NCBI GenBank assembly: GCA_020881915.1
Contig: JAJFPB010000007.1
Location: 1,426,001 to 1,490,000 of the forward strand
From: Paramyrothecium sp. XJ0827
Lineage: Eukaryota; Ascomycota; Sordariomycetes; Hypocreales; Stachybotryaceae
DNA length: 64,000 bases
Direction of reading: 5' to 3'
The position numbers and the translations under genes are program-made. Below are positions 24,333 through 35,888 of the stretch, one piece after another. Each line of letters starts with the position of its first letter. Positions within the stretch are counted from its first letter, which is position 1. The notes beneath the pieces were generated by a model, which saw only the letters and a program-made list of their open reading frames with translations, was not told the DNA's origin and made no database searches.

Positions 24333-24526
24333 GTCGACGTTAAATCCCCATTGGCTAGCTCTGATACCTGGGGTACCAATCACCCGCGGAATTCGAAGCC
24401 CGCTTTCAATGATACCATGATTATTTCTCTTTAATCTTTCAAAGGCATTTTTCTGTATATCTTAGTGGGAATATTGGCATGGCGTTATGGTCTACTTTCT
24501 ATGATGTACGAAACATACGTGTACAT

Positions 24527-25483
24527 TCAATCTAAGTCCTCCGCAAATTCAGGAGGCGCTACATACGGCCCATCTTCGCCCATGGTGCCGGTCACATACC
24601 TGGCGGAGTCAATAAAGAGAACTTGTAACCAAAAATGAACCAGTGCATGCTTACTTGGTATGGCTTCCTCGTGCCGCGAGCTGACCTTTGCTGTTTGTGA
24701 AGGTGATGGTGGTAAACGCAAGGGTCTTGCCGACTGGGGGTAAATCGTGAGTTGTTTGGCTCGCATATGTCTGAGCTTGTAAGGAAATGATGACCTACTC
24801 TTGTCCAAAACAGCGGTGCCCTTGAGGACATCGCCCGGTCGGCCGCCCGGTGCAAGATACGTGACTGTCCTGCGTCAAAACAGAACCACAACGGAGCTTT
24901 AGGGTCCGTATCTTACCGTTAAGGTCCGTCGAAACGCCTGTGGCGAAGCGTCCCGTCGAGGCGACGGCAAGCGATCCGCCGAGATCAACTAAGCTGGCGA
25001 GGGTGCCGCCATGGATGGTTTGGAGACGGTTCTGGATGCACGGGGGAGAGAGTCATGATCAGCCTGCCGCGGAGAGGAAGCCGACGAGTACGAGCGCGAT
25101 ATGAGTCTTACCGTGTGATCTTTGTGAATATCAAGCTCGAAGTCAACGCGTCCGCTCGAGGCGCTGAGGACCCGGAACTTTGGAAGGCCGTTATCAACAT
25201 TGGGTGTGACAGGTCACATGGTCTCGATGCTCACATGTTTGCCCAGCAACCTTTGTCAATGTTAGAAGCATTGATTCGTTGTACCAGGAATTTTGAATCC
25301 TGCTTTCATGCGGAGTGATGGTTTGGATGAAGCTCACGTACCTCGGCTCTAAACCGGAGTCGGTCATGAAGGACCGCATCACCTGCAAATCGGGTGGTGA
25401 GCAATTGACGGACCATGTACTGGGGAGCCGGTGTCGGCACGTACAGCTTTCGTGAACGCTGTAGGGGATAATTTCTTGGCCAT
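24527..25483 (-). CDS. Hotdog-fold thioesterase (ACOT13/PaaI-like)
   Basis: Seven short exons, from 5' on the minus strand: 25483-25445, 25382-25338, 25177-25112, 25031-24917, 24864-24799, 24733-24655 and 24599-24527. They join in perfect phase to 160 aa. The 4HBT motif NRLQTIHGGTLASLVDLGG gives the catalytic HGG (57-59) and an Asp at 66, equivalent to the catalytic acid of human ACOT13. Downstream, ATGVSTDLNVTYL and KTLAFTTI match the family's beta strands. Such enzymes hydrolyse acyl-CoA thioesters; the length and single domain fit the ACOT13 branch, often mitochondrial or cytosolic. The first-to-second exon junction (GCT then GTG) and the GTGAGC donor of exon 2 were chosen because every alternative ran into a stop. 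The very high intron density is unusual for this window. Confidence 0.9.
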
Positions 25484-26307
25484 CGTGGCGATTGGGGATC
25501 CAGTGCGGTTCGTTTGCTGCGGTCTCAACGGGGAGACAGGTGTATGAGATGAGAGTCGTAGTTGCAATGACGTTGCCGGCGCTAAGGTAGTCAACCGTCC
25601 GTACGAAATCCGCCTACCCTGCACACCAACCCGATTCGGGCAGTTCCTCGAAACGATGTGAAATGATTGGTGTTGACCGTCACATGGCCCTTTCTTATAG
25701 TTAAAGGCGCTTTCAGCAATATCAATCGCATAGCGGGCTATAGTGCTGGTAAAGGATTAAAAATGGTCCTGGGTTGCGAGGATATTCAGGTGTTTTCTTA
25801 TTTTGGACCTCACTCGTAGAACTAAGAATGACTAGATCTTATAGTGTCGGGTCTATCGGTATGCCCTGCGAAGCAAAACCACCGGGCACGCTGTTTAGGT
25901 GGACGCAAATGGTGAGTGATGGATGTCCTAAGCCTAGAAAGCAGTTTATTCCCATCTGTTAGCAGCCTTGGAAGGGATGTTACGGAAATGCTGTGAATTG
26001 GTATCGCTTCAGTAACGACCTAGTAACATGGAGAAGTAGTGAACCACAGCTAGTCCTCCCGCTATTCTTCAGCTTCTGGCCTAGACCAATTGAATGATAT
26101 TTGCCCATACATGCTGACGACTCTATGAGCACCTATCGTTGGCTTGATTCTTACTTCCATGTGAAGGTGCACATGCTGATACCAGCAGCCGAGTTATCCT
26201 CGCTTCCGCGGCTTGAATCGGACTTCCAGTTGTGGCAGATGAGGCGACTGGAAGGTTTCTTGGATTTTCCATGTACTTCATAGCTTTTGACGGTGGTATA
26301 CCCCTGT
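25484..26307. other. Intergenic region, promoter of thioesterase and 3' side of antiporter
   Basis: No gene could be supported. Small ORFs are present on both strands without coding character. Confidence 0.5.
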
Positions 26308-28170
26308 TCATTCAACACCCCAAGCTCCCAAGACATCTTTCCGAACAAGGCCGCCTTTGGTGCGGACACCGGACTCTAGCTTCTTCACGCGACGGACAAG
26401 TAAGCCAACTGCCAGCGGGCCTAGAATGGTGCAGAGAACGATCGCCCAGGTAACGATGAGGAAGATGTCGGAACTGGAGCGCCGATCAGATTCTGAGGCA
26501 AATATCCCGTTGCTCTCAGCGACAGAGGAAATGAGGAAACCAATCTCGCCTCGAGCGGTCATCGCGCACCCGAGAATTGTAGCAGGATAAAGCGATGTAG
26601 GATTGCTCCCGGGCGGGTTTGTATGGGCACCGGAAGGCGGTGGTTGGGTCGAAGGTTGAGTGCTTGGCCGAACTTCCGACGCGTCAGAGTCCTGTGGTGG
26701 CGGCATCGGTGACAGCTCTGTCGCAGTGCTAGCCTCTTGCATCCGTTGAGTTGCCCCTGTGGTTGGCGCCTTGCCTTGTCGGCCCCAGGCGTGGTTGAGT
26801 CGAAGCTTGCGAAGCTTTGGAAGTCGTGGTCTTTGCGGCCAAATGTTCAATATGGGGATTTTCAGCAGCCAAGCTCCACAAATCAGTTTGCCCACGGCCA
26901 TTAGAAGGGCGTAGATGATGCCCTTCCACACGATTTCGCCAGCAAACATCTGCGTAATGGGAATCGAGAATCCTATTGAAGCCTAGATAACCGATTAGCA
27001 ATGAATCCATGCTGAGCATCACAGGAACTTACAAAGAAAAATGGCTTTAGGATATAGTCCACAGGTTGCTGGTAGTATCTGTGATATATTTCGACTCCAG
27101 AGAAGCTTGGGGCTTGGTTGATGCGAGCAGGGGAGTCCTGAGTCGCAGCATCACCGTCTTGAACCCTATCTCCCGGAGTGGGCGCATCATGTTTGCTCGA
27201 TTGAGCGGGCACTGGGGGCTGCACCACTTCTTTGCCTGGATGCACGACCTCGGAGTCCCACCAACTAATGGATGCTCCGGCGACGTAGGCTGCAAATAAG
27301 CTCGAAGTGCCCGCATAGTTAGCTGCGATAATGCATCCTAAAAGGATAGCTGTGTGCATCAAGAACACAGACTCCTGCTTCACCAGCAATCTAGAAAGAA
27401 AGGTCTGCGGTTGAGCGGCTCGCTTGTTGTTCAGCCAGAGAGTGATGGGTCTGACGACGAACAAGCAGACGAGAGGTGCGCATACAGCAAAGGCAATCGC
27501 TACCATCAATGGCCTGACAACTGTGGTGGCGTTTATAGTTGTATTGGCTCCGCCAAGGTTGGATATGATCTGGACCATGACTAGCCCAACAACGTCGTCC
27601 ATCATCGCGGCGCTGCTGAGAACAACGCCTAGACGAGAACTGGATAGACCACTAGTACCGAGCACAGTGAACGTTGTGCCGAGGCTTGTCGCACACAAGG
27701 CCGCACCAGCGGCGAAGCACTGGAGGGGGGTGGCATTGACTAGACTGCCAAGAATAAATGACAATGCAACTGGAACGGCGATTCCTGTCAATGCCACAAC
27801 AGAAGACCGCAAGAGGTTCGCTTTTAACGACTGGAGAGAGGTCGACAGTCCACCTGTGGGTTCGTTAGTAAAAAGCATGCAGAGGAAATATGATGGATGA
27901 CATGCCCTCATATACAAGAAGCAACAGGCCGAGGTAACCCAAGTTGACAATGACCGTCTCGGTGTTGGCATCAAGCCATTTCGCGCCGGGCGTGCCCCAG
28001 GCTACGCCGAGAAGAACCTGGCCCAGCAGACCACAGTAGGCGACCTTGTCGAGGGCACAATTGATGAGGTTGAGAAGCAGAAGAAGGGAAGCTTGTATGA
28101 TGATGGTGAGAATGCCGGGCTCATGGTACGGCAGGGAGGCCGATGTGGCCGGAGCGGCCTCCGATTGCAT
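26308..28170 (-). CDS. CPA2-family monovalent cation/proton antiporter (Kef/NapA-type)
   Basis: Three exons on the minus strand (28170-27906, 27853-27033, 26982-26308) encode 586 aa. About a dozen membrane segments are visible. The paired acidic motif MMDDVVGL (Asp174-175) is the ion-binding DD of electrogenic CPA2 exchangers, preceded by the Thr/Gly-rich unwound segment SLGTTFTVLGTSG. A hydrophilic Pro/Ser/Gln-rich loop interrupts the second half (about residues 440-520), after which TARGEIGFLI, typical of Kef/NapA C-terminal helices, returns. Such proteins swap K+ or Na+ for H+ at the plasma or an endomembrane. Intron 1 only works if it starts with GC (GAGG/GCATGT) and ends CACAG, with a perfect TACTAAC branch point; a GT start nearby would break the frame. 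The gene is divergent from TFIIH Tfb2. Confidence 0.9.
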
Positions 28171-28701
28171 ATTTGAGTATTATGGGTTTGTGACAGAAGA
28201 AAGCTGATGTCAATGCAAATATCTCATCTCAAAATTTCGTTTAAAATGCGCCTTTAGGAAAAGAGCGCCATATCTCTTATGGCTCAATATATTCAGCCTC
28301 TAACATAACCAAGAATACAGGGTGCGATACCAAAAATTAGGGACGCATTAGAGGCCGCTGTAGCCCGGTGCGCAATTGAGACATGACGTTGAGCCAGCGT
28401 ATCGGAGATTCGCTTTATCCGCCGCGCCGCTGTGGGTACGTCCACCGAAGTACCCCAGTTCACGGTTCGGATCCGAGCGCACGGCTGCTTGGAGCTCAGG
28501 TACTTCACCAACTGCATGTGCAAGGCTGCCATCCTCCAACTTTCTTTCTCCAGACCACAACCCGCCCACCCCCCGACCATTGTCTCGATCGCACGGGCAC
28601 GACACGGACGCGCGCTCACTCTCCGAGTAACATGCGATAGCCACCTTTACGATCCTCCTGACTGACAATCCTTTGCGACTGACCCCCCCAACGCCGCCAA
28701 G
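28171..28701. promoter_or_regulatory. Bidirectional promoter region between antiporter and TFIIH gene
   Basis: These 531 bases separate two head-to-head start codons. No TATA box is evident towards the TFIIH gene. The 3' part is C/A-rich and ends in a C-run directly before the ATG at 28702. Confidence 0.5.
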
Positions 28702-30315
28702 ATGTCAGTCAGCCAGACGCCCTCGCTCCAGCTCGCGGAGTACCTGGAGAAGCTCCCCGGCATGACGTTCAGGAAGCTGTACCAGCAGCCGTCGACTGCC
28801 TTTGCCATCTTCCGCCGCATGCTTCCGCACCTGGGTACGAACGCTCCCTTACGAAGCCTCGTCCGACTAGCAATAGGTTCTACTTTGGCGCATTGGTGCT
28901 GACTTTGACAAAGCTAAAACCTTCGTCATGCGCATCCTGTACATGCCGAAGCCCATGCTGCTGAGCGATCTGGACGTCTGGGTCAAGCCCGAGGCCAAGA
29001 GGTTCGCATCTCCGGCCCCTGATTGCTTCTCGTTTCCGATGTTGACCACTCCTCTAGGCAAAAAGACCAGGCCCTCTCCATCCTGCGCGCGCTCCACATT
29101 ATCCAGATCTCTGCGCCCTCGAAAGAGAAGCCGCAAGAGATGCAGCTCACCACAAACTTCAAGCTGTCCCTGCGCCTTGCCCTCTCCGGCGGCGGCAACC
29201 ACAACTCATTCGGCGTCCCCTCGAATCTCAGCACACCCCCCGAGATCGACATGCCGTTCCTCGACCGGTACGCCCGCAAGAAGTGGGAGGACATCCTCCA
29301 CTTCGTCGTGTCGAGCGTCGGCTTCCGCAACGCCGGCGAGTCCTCCGGACCGAATAAGAGCGTGAAGGAGCTTCTGATTGCGGGGAGGCTGGTCGACCGG
29401 AAGCCCAATGGTGCTATTGGCATCACGCAGGCTGGGTTCACTTTCCTGCTGCAAGAGGCCAACGCTCAAGTCTGGACCCTGCTCCTACTGTGGCTCGAAG
29501 CCATGGACACCAATCGCGAAGCAGGTCTCGAGGCTGTTGACATGCTGTCCTTCCTTTTCGTACTTGCGAGTCTGGAGTTGGGCCGAGCCTACGACACAAA
29601 CGCCCTGACGGAGCAACGTAAAAATATGCTACCGTCGCTTGTGGACTTTGGCCTCATCTACGTCCCGCACCACAAACGCTCCATGTTCTTCCCCACGCGT
29701 CTCGCTACTACGCTCACCAGTGGCGGCAACAGCCTGCGAACCATTAGCGACGGTGTCGCAGCCGCCACCGCCGCTGCCTTAACCCCATCGGCCAACTCGG
29801 GCCCCATGGGGAGCAGCGGCGACCAGAAGGGCAGCGTAATCATCGAGACCAACTATCGCATCTACGCCTACACTCAGTCGACGCTGCAGATTGCCGTCCT
29901 CGCACTCTTCACCAAGCTCAACATGCGCTTCCCGGACATGGTGGCTGGCCGCATATCCCGCGCTTCCATTCGTCAAGCCATCAACTTCGGCATCACCGCT
30001 GACCAGATCATCTCCTACCTGGCCGCTCACGCCCACGAGCAGATGCACCGCACCGCCGTCCTCAACAATAAGCCCGTCCTGCCTCCCACCGTGGTCGACC
30101 AGATTCGCCTCTGGCAGCTGGAGAACGAGCGCATGAAGACCACGGGAGGCTTCTTGTTCCGCGATTTCGACGACCACAAGGAGTACCTGGACACGGCACG
30201 CTTCTCCGATGAGATTGGCGTCCTGGTCTGGCGCAATGACAAGACGGGCATGTTCTTCGCCAACAAGTACGAGCAGATCAGAGACTACCTGAAGACTCGC
30301 AAGAGGGCCGAATAG
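28702..30315 (+). CDS. TFB2: TFIIH core subunit Tfb2 (p52)
   Basis: Three exons (28702-28834, 28914-29001, 29058-30315) encode 492 aa, close to the usual size of fungal Tfb2. The N-terminus (LAEYLEKLPGMTFRKLYQQP) and the spliced block LAKTFVMRILYMPKPMLLS are hallmarks of the p52/Tfb2 family. The C-terminal FLFRDFDDHKEYLDTARF is the segment that in yeast binds the small subunit Tfb5. Tfb2 anchors and activates the XPB/Ssl2 helicase in TFIIH, acting in RNA polymerase II initiation and nucleotide excision repair in the nucleus. The acceptor of intron 1 (28913) was chosen over one at 28874 because it gives the conserved HLAKTFVMR junction and has a GCTGAC branch point. A Ser/Gly/Ala-rich loop (about residues 305-330) is a normal fungal insert. 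Confidence 0.95.
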
Positions 30316-30880
30316 AAGCTGTTAGAAGTTACTCCGAAAGCAGGCTGCCGAGGTATTTATAATCATGTATTTGTGAGATGGCATTGGTGGCGTTCCATGG
30401 TTCAGTTCAGGGAAGAGAATCACATTGGGAAGGAAACCGATTCGTTCGGCGGCGTCTTGGGACACCTGAATACAGGTATATGAGCAATTAGAATGAGACT
30501 TAATGAATTGAATTGTAAACCATGACCTGTAACCACGATTGTCACCTGTCCAAGTCCTCGCGGCGGATAAAGTTTCACCGACAAGAGTTAGCCCAATAAC
30601 TCCGTATACTTATCTTGCAAAGCCAACACAGGCTGAGTATTCTGGGCAAGTGGTGAGCAAAAATACTAGGACTGCAAACCGGTCTCTCGTCAACAGTAGC
30701 CTTGGAAAATTATAAAGAAAAACGAAGAAAAATATAATTATTCCTAAATAAGTTTTGAATTATTTTTTAATAAATATTTTTTAAAAGATTTATCATAGGT
30801 AATTTTAAGAGATCTATTTGAAGTAAAAGCTGCTACTTCTTGTATCAGGTAAGGTACCTTATTTATTAGAGTATTTGTTG

Positions 30881-30945
30881 TTTTGCGGTCCAGTCTTTTT
30901 GCTAACCGCTTGCCGGGCTACCTTGCGTAACACACATCTTCCCAA
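30881..30945. repeat. Diverged repeat copy A in AT-rich island
   Basis: The segment beginning TTTTGCGGTCC, with TTTTTGCTAACCGCTTG, aligns by eye with 32164-32227 at clearly elevated identity over about 65 bp, in direct orientation. Confidence 0.45.
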
Positions 30946-32163
30946 TGAAATCCTGAAAAATGCATTTGATGAACATCGTAACTGGATTATCCGTAGTCAT
31001 CCTACAAGCACCAAGCTCTCGTTGCATGGTCTCATAGTAGGTATATTGAATATTCAGCTTTCAAGATCAATCTGGTGGTATTGTGGACGGATAACCGAAA
31101 TACAGGTAACCATTATTCCTTGGAAGGGCTACACAAGGGAAGGACCCAATCTCCATTGTGATGGAGAGTGATGCTGTTCTTTGTGATTCCCGTTGCAGTA
31201 ACTCTGGGCTTCGTTTGTCAAGCCACTCAATAGGGTGCCGTGGTGACCCTGGCCATCAGTTTCCGGTGATCTATTCCCCACGAAGATACTCAAGTTAGTC
31301 TAGTTGTACTTGGAGTCGTACTTTTGATTGCCTGCCTATTGGCAATTCTTGGCGAATCGCTGTAAATTTCTGACAGCGTTGAACAAGCTGCCGTTGCCGC
31401 AGATCCAACTCCTCAATTCCAGCCGGGTCATTTGAACAGGACCACGTATGCACTATAGTAATCGCCCAACTTCACAAAAAAAAAAAAGGCAAGTGTGTAT
31501 GCTTGAGTATCTTGATTGTGAAGTTGGTAATCACAACATTATAAGCAATATGCCGCAGGGCTTGGTTCTGGTAGAGGCTGAATGGTTAAGCTGCATCATT
31601 GCTGATCGCATGTGGATGAGCTTTTGGGGGGTGGGATGGAAAGTTCTATCCGAGGTAACCACATGTATATACCGTGCCATGTCGGGCGTCCGTCTGACAG
31701 GGAGGGGGGCTGTCTTGCTGGCGCCGCGCTGCGGTTGGATTTTTGGCGTCCGTGAGGTGGGCGACGATGGCTGTTCACTGGCGGCGTGCTGCGGGCGACC
31801 TCCTCGTGTATGTGCGAGTTTGCAGAAGAAAGAGAAGTTGGTGTTATAATGTTGTTGGTAGCATCCTGGTGGCCGCTTAATGATAGAGTCTGTTGAGTGA
31901 TTGATAAGGTGGTGTGGTTTCTAGTCTTTCAATGGCAGGTCCGAAGAGGACTGCGAAAGAGTGCTTGGTTTTTAGTGCTCTTGTAAGTCTGCCGATGTTA
32001 ATTTTGAGGGAGAGTATAAGTCATATACCAAGGACATAAAATTTAGAAATACTAAAAATTTGAGAGAAAGAAAATATATCTATTTAAGGAATCCGATAGA
32101 TATTTTCAAGTTTTCTGGAAGTTCTCTAAAAGTTTAATATTAGATATTATTGACTGGATCGTG

Positions 32164-32227
32164 ACTTTGCGGTCCGCATTCTTTTGCTCGCCGCTTGTCT
32201 GGCTGGTGTGCCGTGAGCGTCTTCCTG
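32164..32227. repeat. Diverged repeat copy B in AT-rich island
   Basis: The segment beginning ACTTTGCGGTCC, with TTTTGCTCGCCGCTTG, is the direct-orientation partner of copy A 1.28 kb upstream. Confidence 0.45.
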
Positions 32228-32432
32228 GGTTACGGGACCAACCCGCCAATCCAGCCGTGGAACTTTTAACATATTTGGCATTCTCAAATTTGATTCATCT
32301 TACTAGATTTATCATTGGCTTTATAGGGTAATGCAGAAGTATTTCTACACTATTGTTAAATCCTAACCGCGTCTCCTCCTTACTCTCACCACCAAAACAC
32401 CAGAACTCTTCTACTCGTCTTGTTGAAGCCAT

Positions 32433-33636
32433 TTAACAGCCAGCATAGATAGCCTGAGCAAATAATGAGTAAGTGTCAGCATGATTAAGGTTCTGGCTTG
32501 CAGTCAAACTGCGAACGAAGTTGTATCCGTAACCGCCGTAGTCGCTGGTTCCCCTGACCTGGGTGAGATGGGTCATCTCATGGAGGACGGTTGTGGCACG
32601 GTCCTGGGCGTGGCAGGTGCGAGTCAGAGCAGGAAGGCTATTGAAGAAGATGCCGCAGTATGCCTGGATGCTCAGACTGGGCACGGTATAGGCAATAACG
32701 CCGCTGCTGCAGGCGCTGTATACGTCGGTGCAGTAGAGGCGTGAGGCACCGCCAGTGGTGGAGCCACACTCAGAGGCAACGCGGCCGAGAACGGTAGCAA
32801 CCGTATTACGGACGCTGGTGGTCGCAGACTTGAAGTACTCGGTGACCTTGGCAGCAGAGCCCGAGGTGGCAACAGTCTGGGCCGCGCGAGCAAGGCTGGC
32901 GCAGCTGCTGATGGCAGAGCGCACGGTAGTGCCTTGGGTACCAGTGCAGTCACTCTGAACAGCAGTACGCTTCTGGTGCCAAGCAACGCGGACAGCAGCG
33001 GCTTCTTCTCCGTTGACCTCGGTCTCGATAGGGTTGGACTCGTAACCAACAGAGCCGATGAGGTTGTTGCTGTTGGCCTCCGCAAAGGACAGGGCACCAG
33101 AGGCGACAACTTCGACCTTGCCACCGGCAGCGAGATCGTAGACCTCGGCAATATCAAAGGTCACCTCGACGGATTCACCCGCGGGGATGACCTGGAAGGC
33201 CTCATCCGTGAGGCTGTCGACGGCCAGGCGGAGACGGAGACCGTCAAACTCAAGTGGCTTGGCTGTATATCACATGTTAGCATTTGAATGGATATTCAAG
33301 GTGATCTTGCGAGGAAGTTTGATTGACATTCTACTCCAACGAGCGAGTTGGTAGGAATGAACAATGTTCACAAAGACGCAGGGACATCACGTTTGATGAT
33401 GTAAAGAAGAGATTATGTAACTTACAGTCAACAGTAACGCGAGCCTTCTCGACAGCAGCGTTATCAAGGAAGCTTCCAGTCTTAAGAACTTTGAGGTTGT
33501 TCTTGCCGACGTTGGTCACGGTGGCTTTAACCTCAGAGTTGCCAACAACCTCAAGCTTGACGTCCAGAGGCGTGGGGGCCTTGCCGGGGGCGGCGGCGGC
33601 CAAGGTGGCGAGGGTGAGACCGGCGAGGAATTTCAT
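32433..33636 (-). CDS. Deuterolysin-type secreted metalloprotease (peptidase family M35)
   Basis: Two exons (33636-33426, 33262-32433) with a 163-nt intron encode 346 aa, the usual preproenzyme length. The N-terminus MKFLAGLTLATLAAAAPG is a signal peptide. Residues about 20-165 form the beta-rich propeptide (ATVTNVGKNNLKVLKTG). The catalytic domain has the zinc motif HEMTH (298-302) and the family-specific third ligand in GTSDYGGYGY (Asp311), which together define aspzincins, with paired cysteines including the final residue. Deuterolysins are secreted zinc endopeptidases that favour basic nuclear proteins such as histones and protamines, and act in nutrition and host interaction. Activation is by removal of the propeptide. 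A clear TATA box lies about 96 bp upstream. Its divergent neighbour at 35889 resembles the propeptide alone. Confidence 0.95.
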
Positions 33637-35888
33637 GGCGAGAAAAGATTGATACAGACTGCGAGGAGGTGCTTGATGCTTGGGCTGAGCTGTTGCTTGA
33701 TGTTCTATTCATCGGAGGGATATCGAGGTCCCTTATATAGTAAGAGAGCCGCCGCCGACTAGGATAGAATCGGGTCGTGAAAGTCTCTTCTTTACCTCCC
33801 CGGTATCACTCCTCGTTGCAGGAGTCTCTCCTATGCATCTGCCCTTCGGGCATCTCTCCTCATGGAGACCATCCTCTAGCCGCCGAGACTAGCAGAGTAA
33901 TCCATCTGCCGATCATAGCGTGCCATTGCTCATGATCACGTTCCTATCTTGGGCTCGAAGGGTGCATGGGATGCCTGCCAGCGCTGCAATAGATCCACAG
34001 GTATCGGATGAAACGGCTCTTTTTTTGTTATCAGAACAGTCGACAAACCTTCACTGGCGTAATGCCAGCAAGTCTTGAGGCTGCGATCTTTGACTAGATG
34101 GTTGATGTTGTTGCTAGTTGTACACAGCATTATTACCAGCCACAGCATAGAATCTGGAAACTTTGCTACTCCATATCGAGAATATCATATTTCTTCACTC
34201 CCGGAACCCTTCTGGAAGTGCCAATTGTTATGAAAGCACATTGTGAAGGCCATACCACATCGCTCCCGGCAACCCGGATGTGATACTTCAAACTGCCTGC
34301 TGAAAGATCTTTCTCCTTCCCAAGTAGTCACCGTGCACTATCTTCGGTTTCAACAGAGAACCAACTCACTGCTTTCATGCATGTTGCATTCGACAACGTG
34401 GACCTACATCCATATGATCCTACTGGTAGAAAGATGAACTTCGGCGATCGAGTATGGGTCGTTTGCCTCCGTCCGAGATATCCATCCAGGAGACTGGTTC
34501 AAATAGGAAAGTCAAGCGACACCCTGAAAGGCATGGATCCATGCAAGAGGCACTTCCTGGTAGGGAGGTTTCCGGTAGCCGTCTTGGCGGCATTTATTCT
34601 CCTTGAATGCTGGGATTGGCCAATCTGATCACCGACGACTAGTATCAGAGCAAGCTGAAGTATCCATGTGTTACGGTCTTCGCAGATGGTGTTGCCAGAA
34701 TGACTTGAAAGTCTTTGGGTATCTCCGGGCAACATTCACAAACTTCACTATGGGTTTCTCTCGACCAGGGCGGTTGAGATGAATAACCGGCATGATAGAT
34801 CCATGAGTTCGGGACGATCCGAGAATCGATCCTTGGCGGAACAGACGGATGCAAGAGCCAGGTCATCTGGATGCTTATCTGGAAGCTCTTCGCAAGGTGC
34901 CTAGGTTTGACTATTGGACGATGAACGTTGGACAGCTTGGCGTCCGATCCAACCAACGTAGCAGCGATCCACGGCGGCGTTGTCCAATAATGTGGGGATT
35001 GTGTTGCAACTGCCGGGTGCCATCTTGGCGTGGAGAATGAACAGCACCGCCAATGGGTTGCGGTCGATGCTAACGTTGGCCCAAAGCGCACACCTTCCTT
35101 TCTTGGCGAGGCTGCAATTGTATACTTGATTCATGTGCAATCCTATGAGATTGCAGCGACGCGGGCAAGGGGAGGCTGAGAACTCATGGTGCGACAAGCG
35201 CCGGAGCAGCAAACCCAACAAGGAAGCTCATGCGGCGTGCGCGCAATGGCCTCGGAATCGTCACATCAAAATGGGAGGGGCGCCTCATCGTTACCATTGG
35301 CACCTGATCTAAGCAGCGCAATCGGCTCCAAGTATTGATGTGCAAGCCGCTCTATCTCCTCTGTCGGAGTTTACAATGTGGAAGTTGATGACGGGGCGGA
35401 AGAAGCGAGGACGTTTTCCAATGCAACATTTGAGCAAGGCCACAACGGTGGAGGTTTATTTCGACGGCGGCTTAGGAAACAGACGGGGCGACACTCCGAC
35501 ATTGAATTTGACGACCTTCCGACCTTGGAGCTGGCCGTCGCAAGGTCGCCGTTTTATGGAGGTACTCCAACCACAGGATGGGGGCCTGATCGGCAGTAGA
35601 GATCGCCAAGACTGCCGTTGAGTCGTGATAGTAGTCTAGCAAGTCTAGGTAGTGTTTGGTATCTATCTCCCTTGATTCAGATTATTCATCCAGCATGTTT
35701 GCCAATGTGGATGCCTTGCCATGCCTTGGCTTGGCCAGCTTGTTCATTTCGACCCCGCCTCTCTGAGTCGGACGCTCAACAGCATCAAGAACCTGACACC
35801 ACCGAATAACCGACTCGGCCGCAGTGAAAGCAGACAATTGTGACGTGGCCCGCCTAATCATCTTCACAGGCACCCCGCTCCATCATCC
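33637..35888. other. Divergent intergenic region between deuterolysin and propeptide-like gene
   Basis: A 2.25-kb region containing the protease promoter and, at its right end, that of the plus-strand gene. Minus-strand frames at 34645-35091 and 34901-35221 are open but broken with respect to each other and show no recognisable domain. A decayed mobile element is possible but unproven. Confidence 0.45.
33732..33739 (-). promoter_or_regulatory. TATA box of the deuterolysin gene
   Basis: Minus strand reads TATATAAG, about 96 bases upstream of the start codon at 33636, consistent with a strongly regulated secreted-enzyme gene. Confidence 0.6.

Larger units (their letters stand above)
30316..32432. 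other. AT-rich gene-free island with diverged repeat copies
   Basis: The first 400 bases hold the 3' UTR of TFB2. From about 30700 to 32400 base composition shifts strongly to A+T (especially 30710-30870 and 32030-32150), and no ORF has coding character. Two diverged copies of a roughly 65-bp GC-richer segment lie at its two sides. An A12 run occurs at about 31478. This looks like the remains of a repeat decayed by repeat-induced point mutation, although no transposase or polymerase frame survives. Confidence 0.5.

Noticed and set aside
34645..35221. Overlapping minus-strand frames suspected to be a retrotransposon remnant
   Set aside because: No integrase, reverse transcriptase or protease motif could be identified, and no terminal repeats were seen; left as unassigned intergenic DNA.
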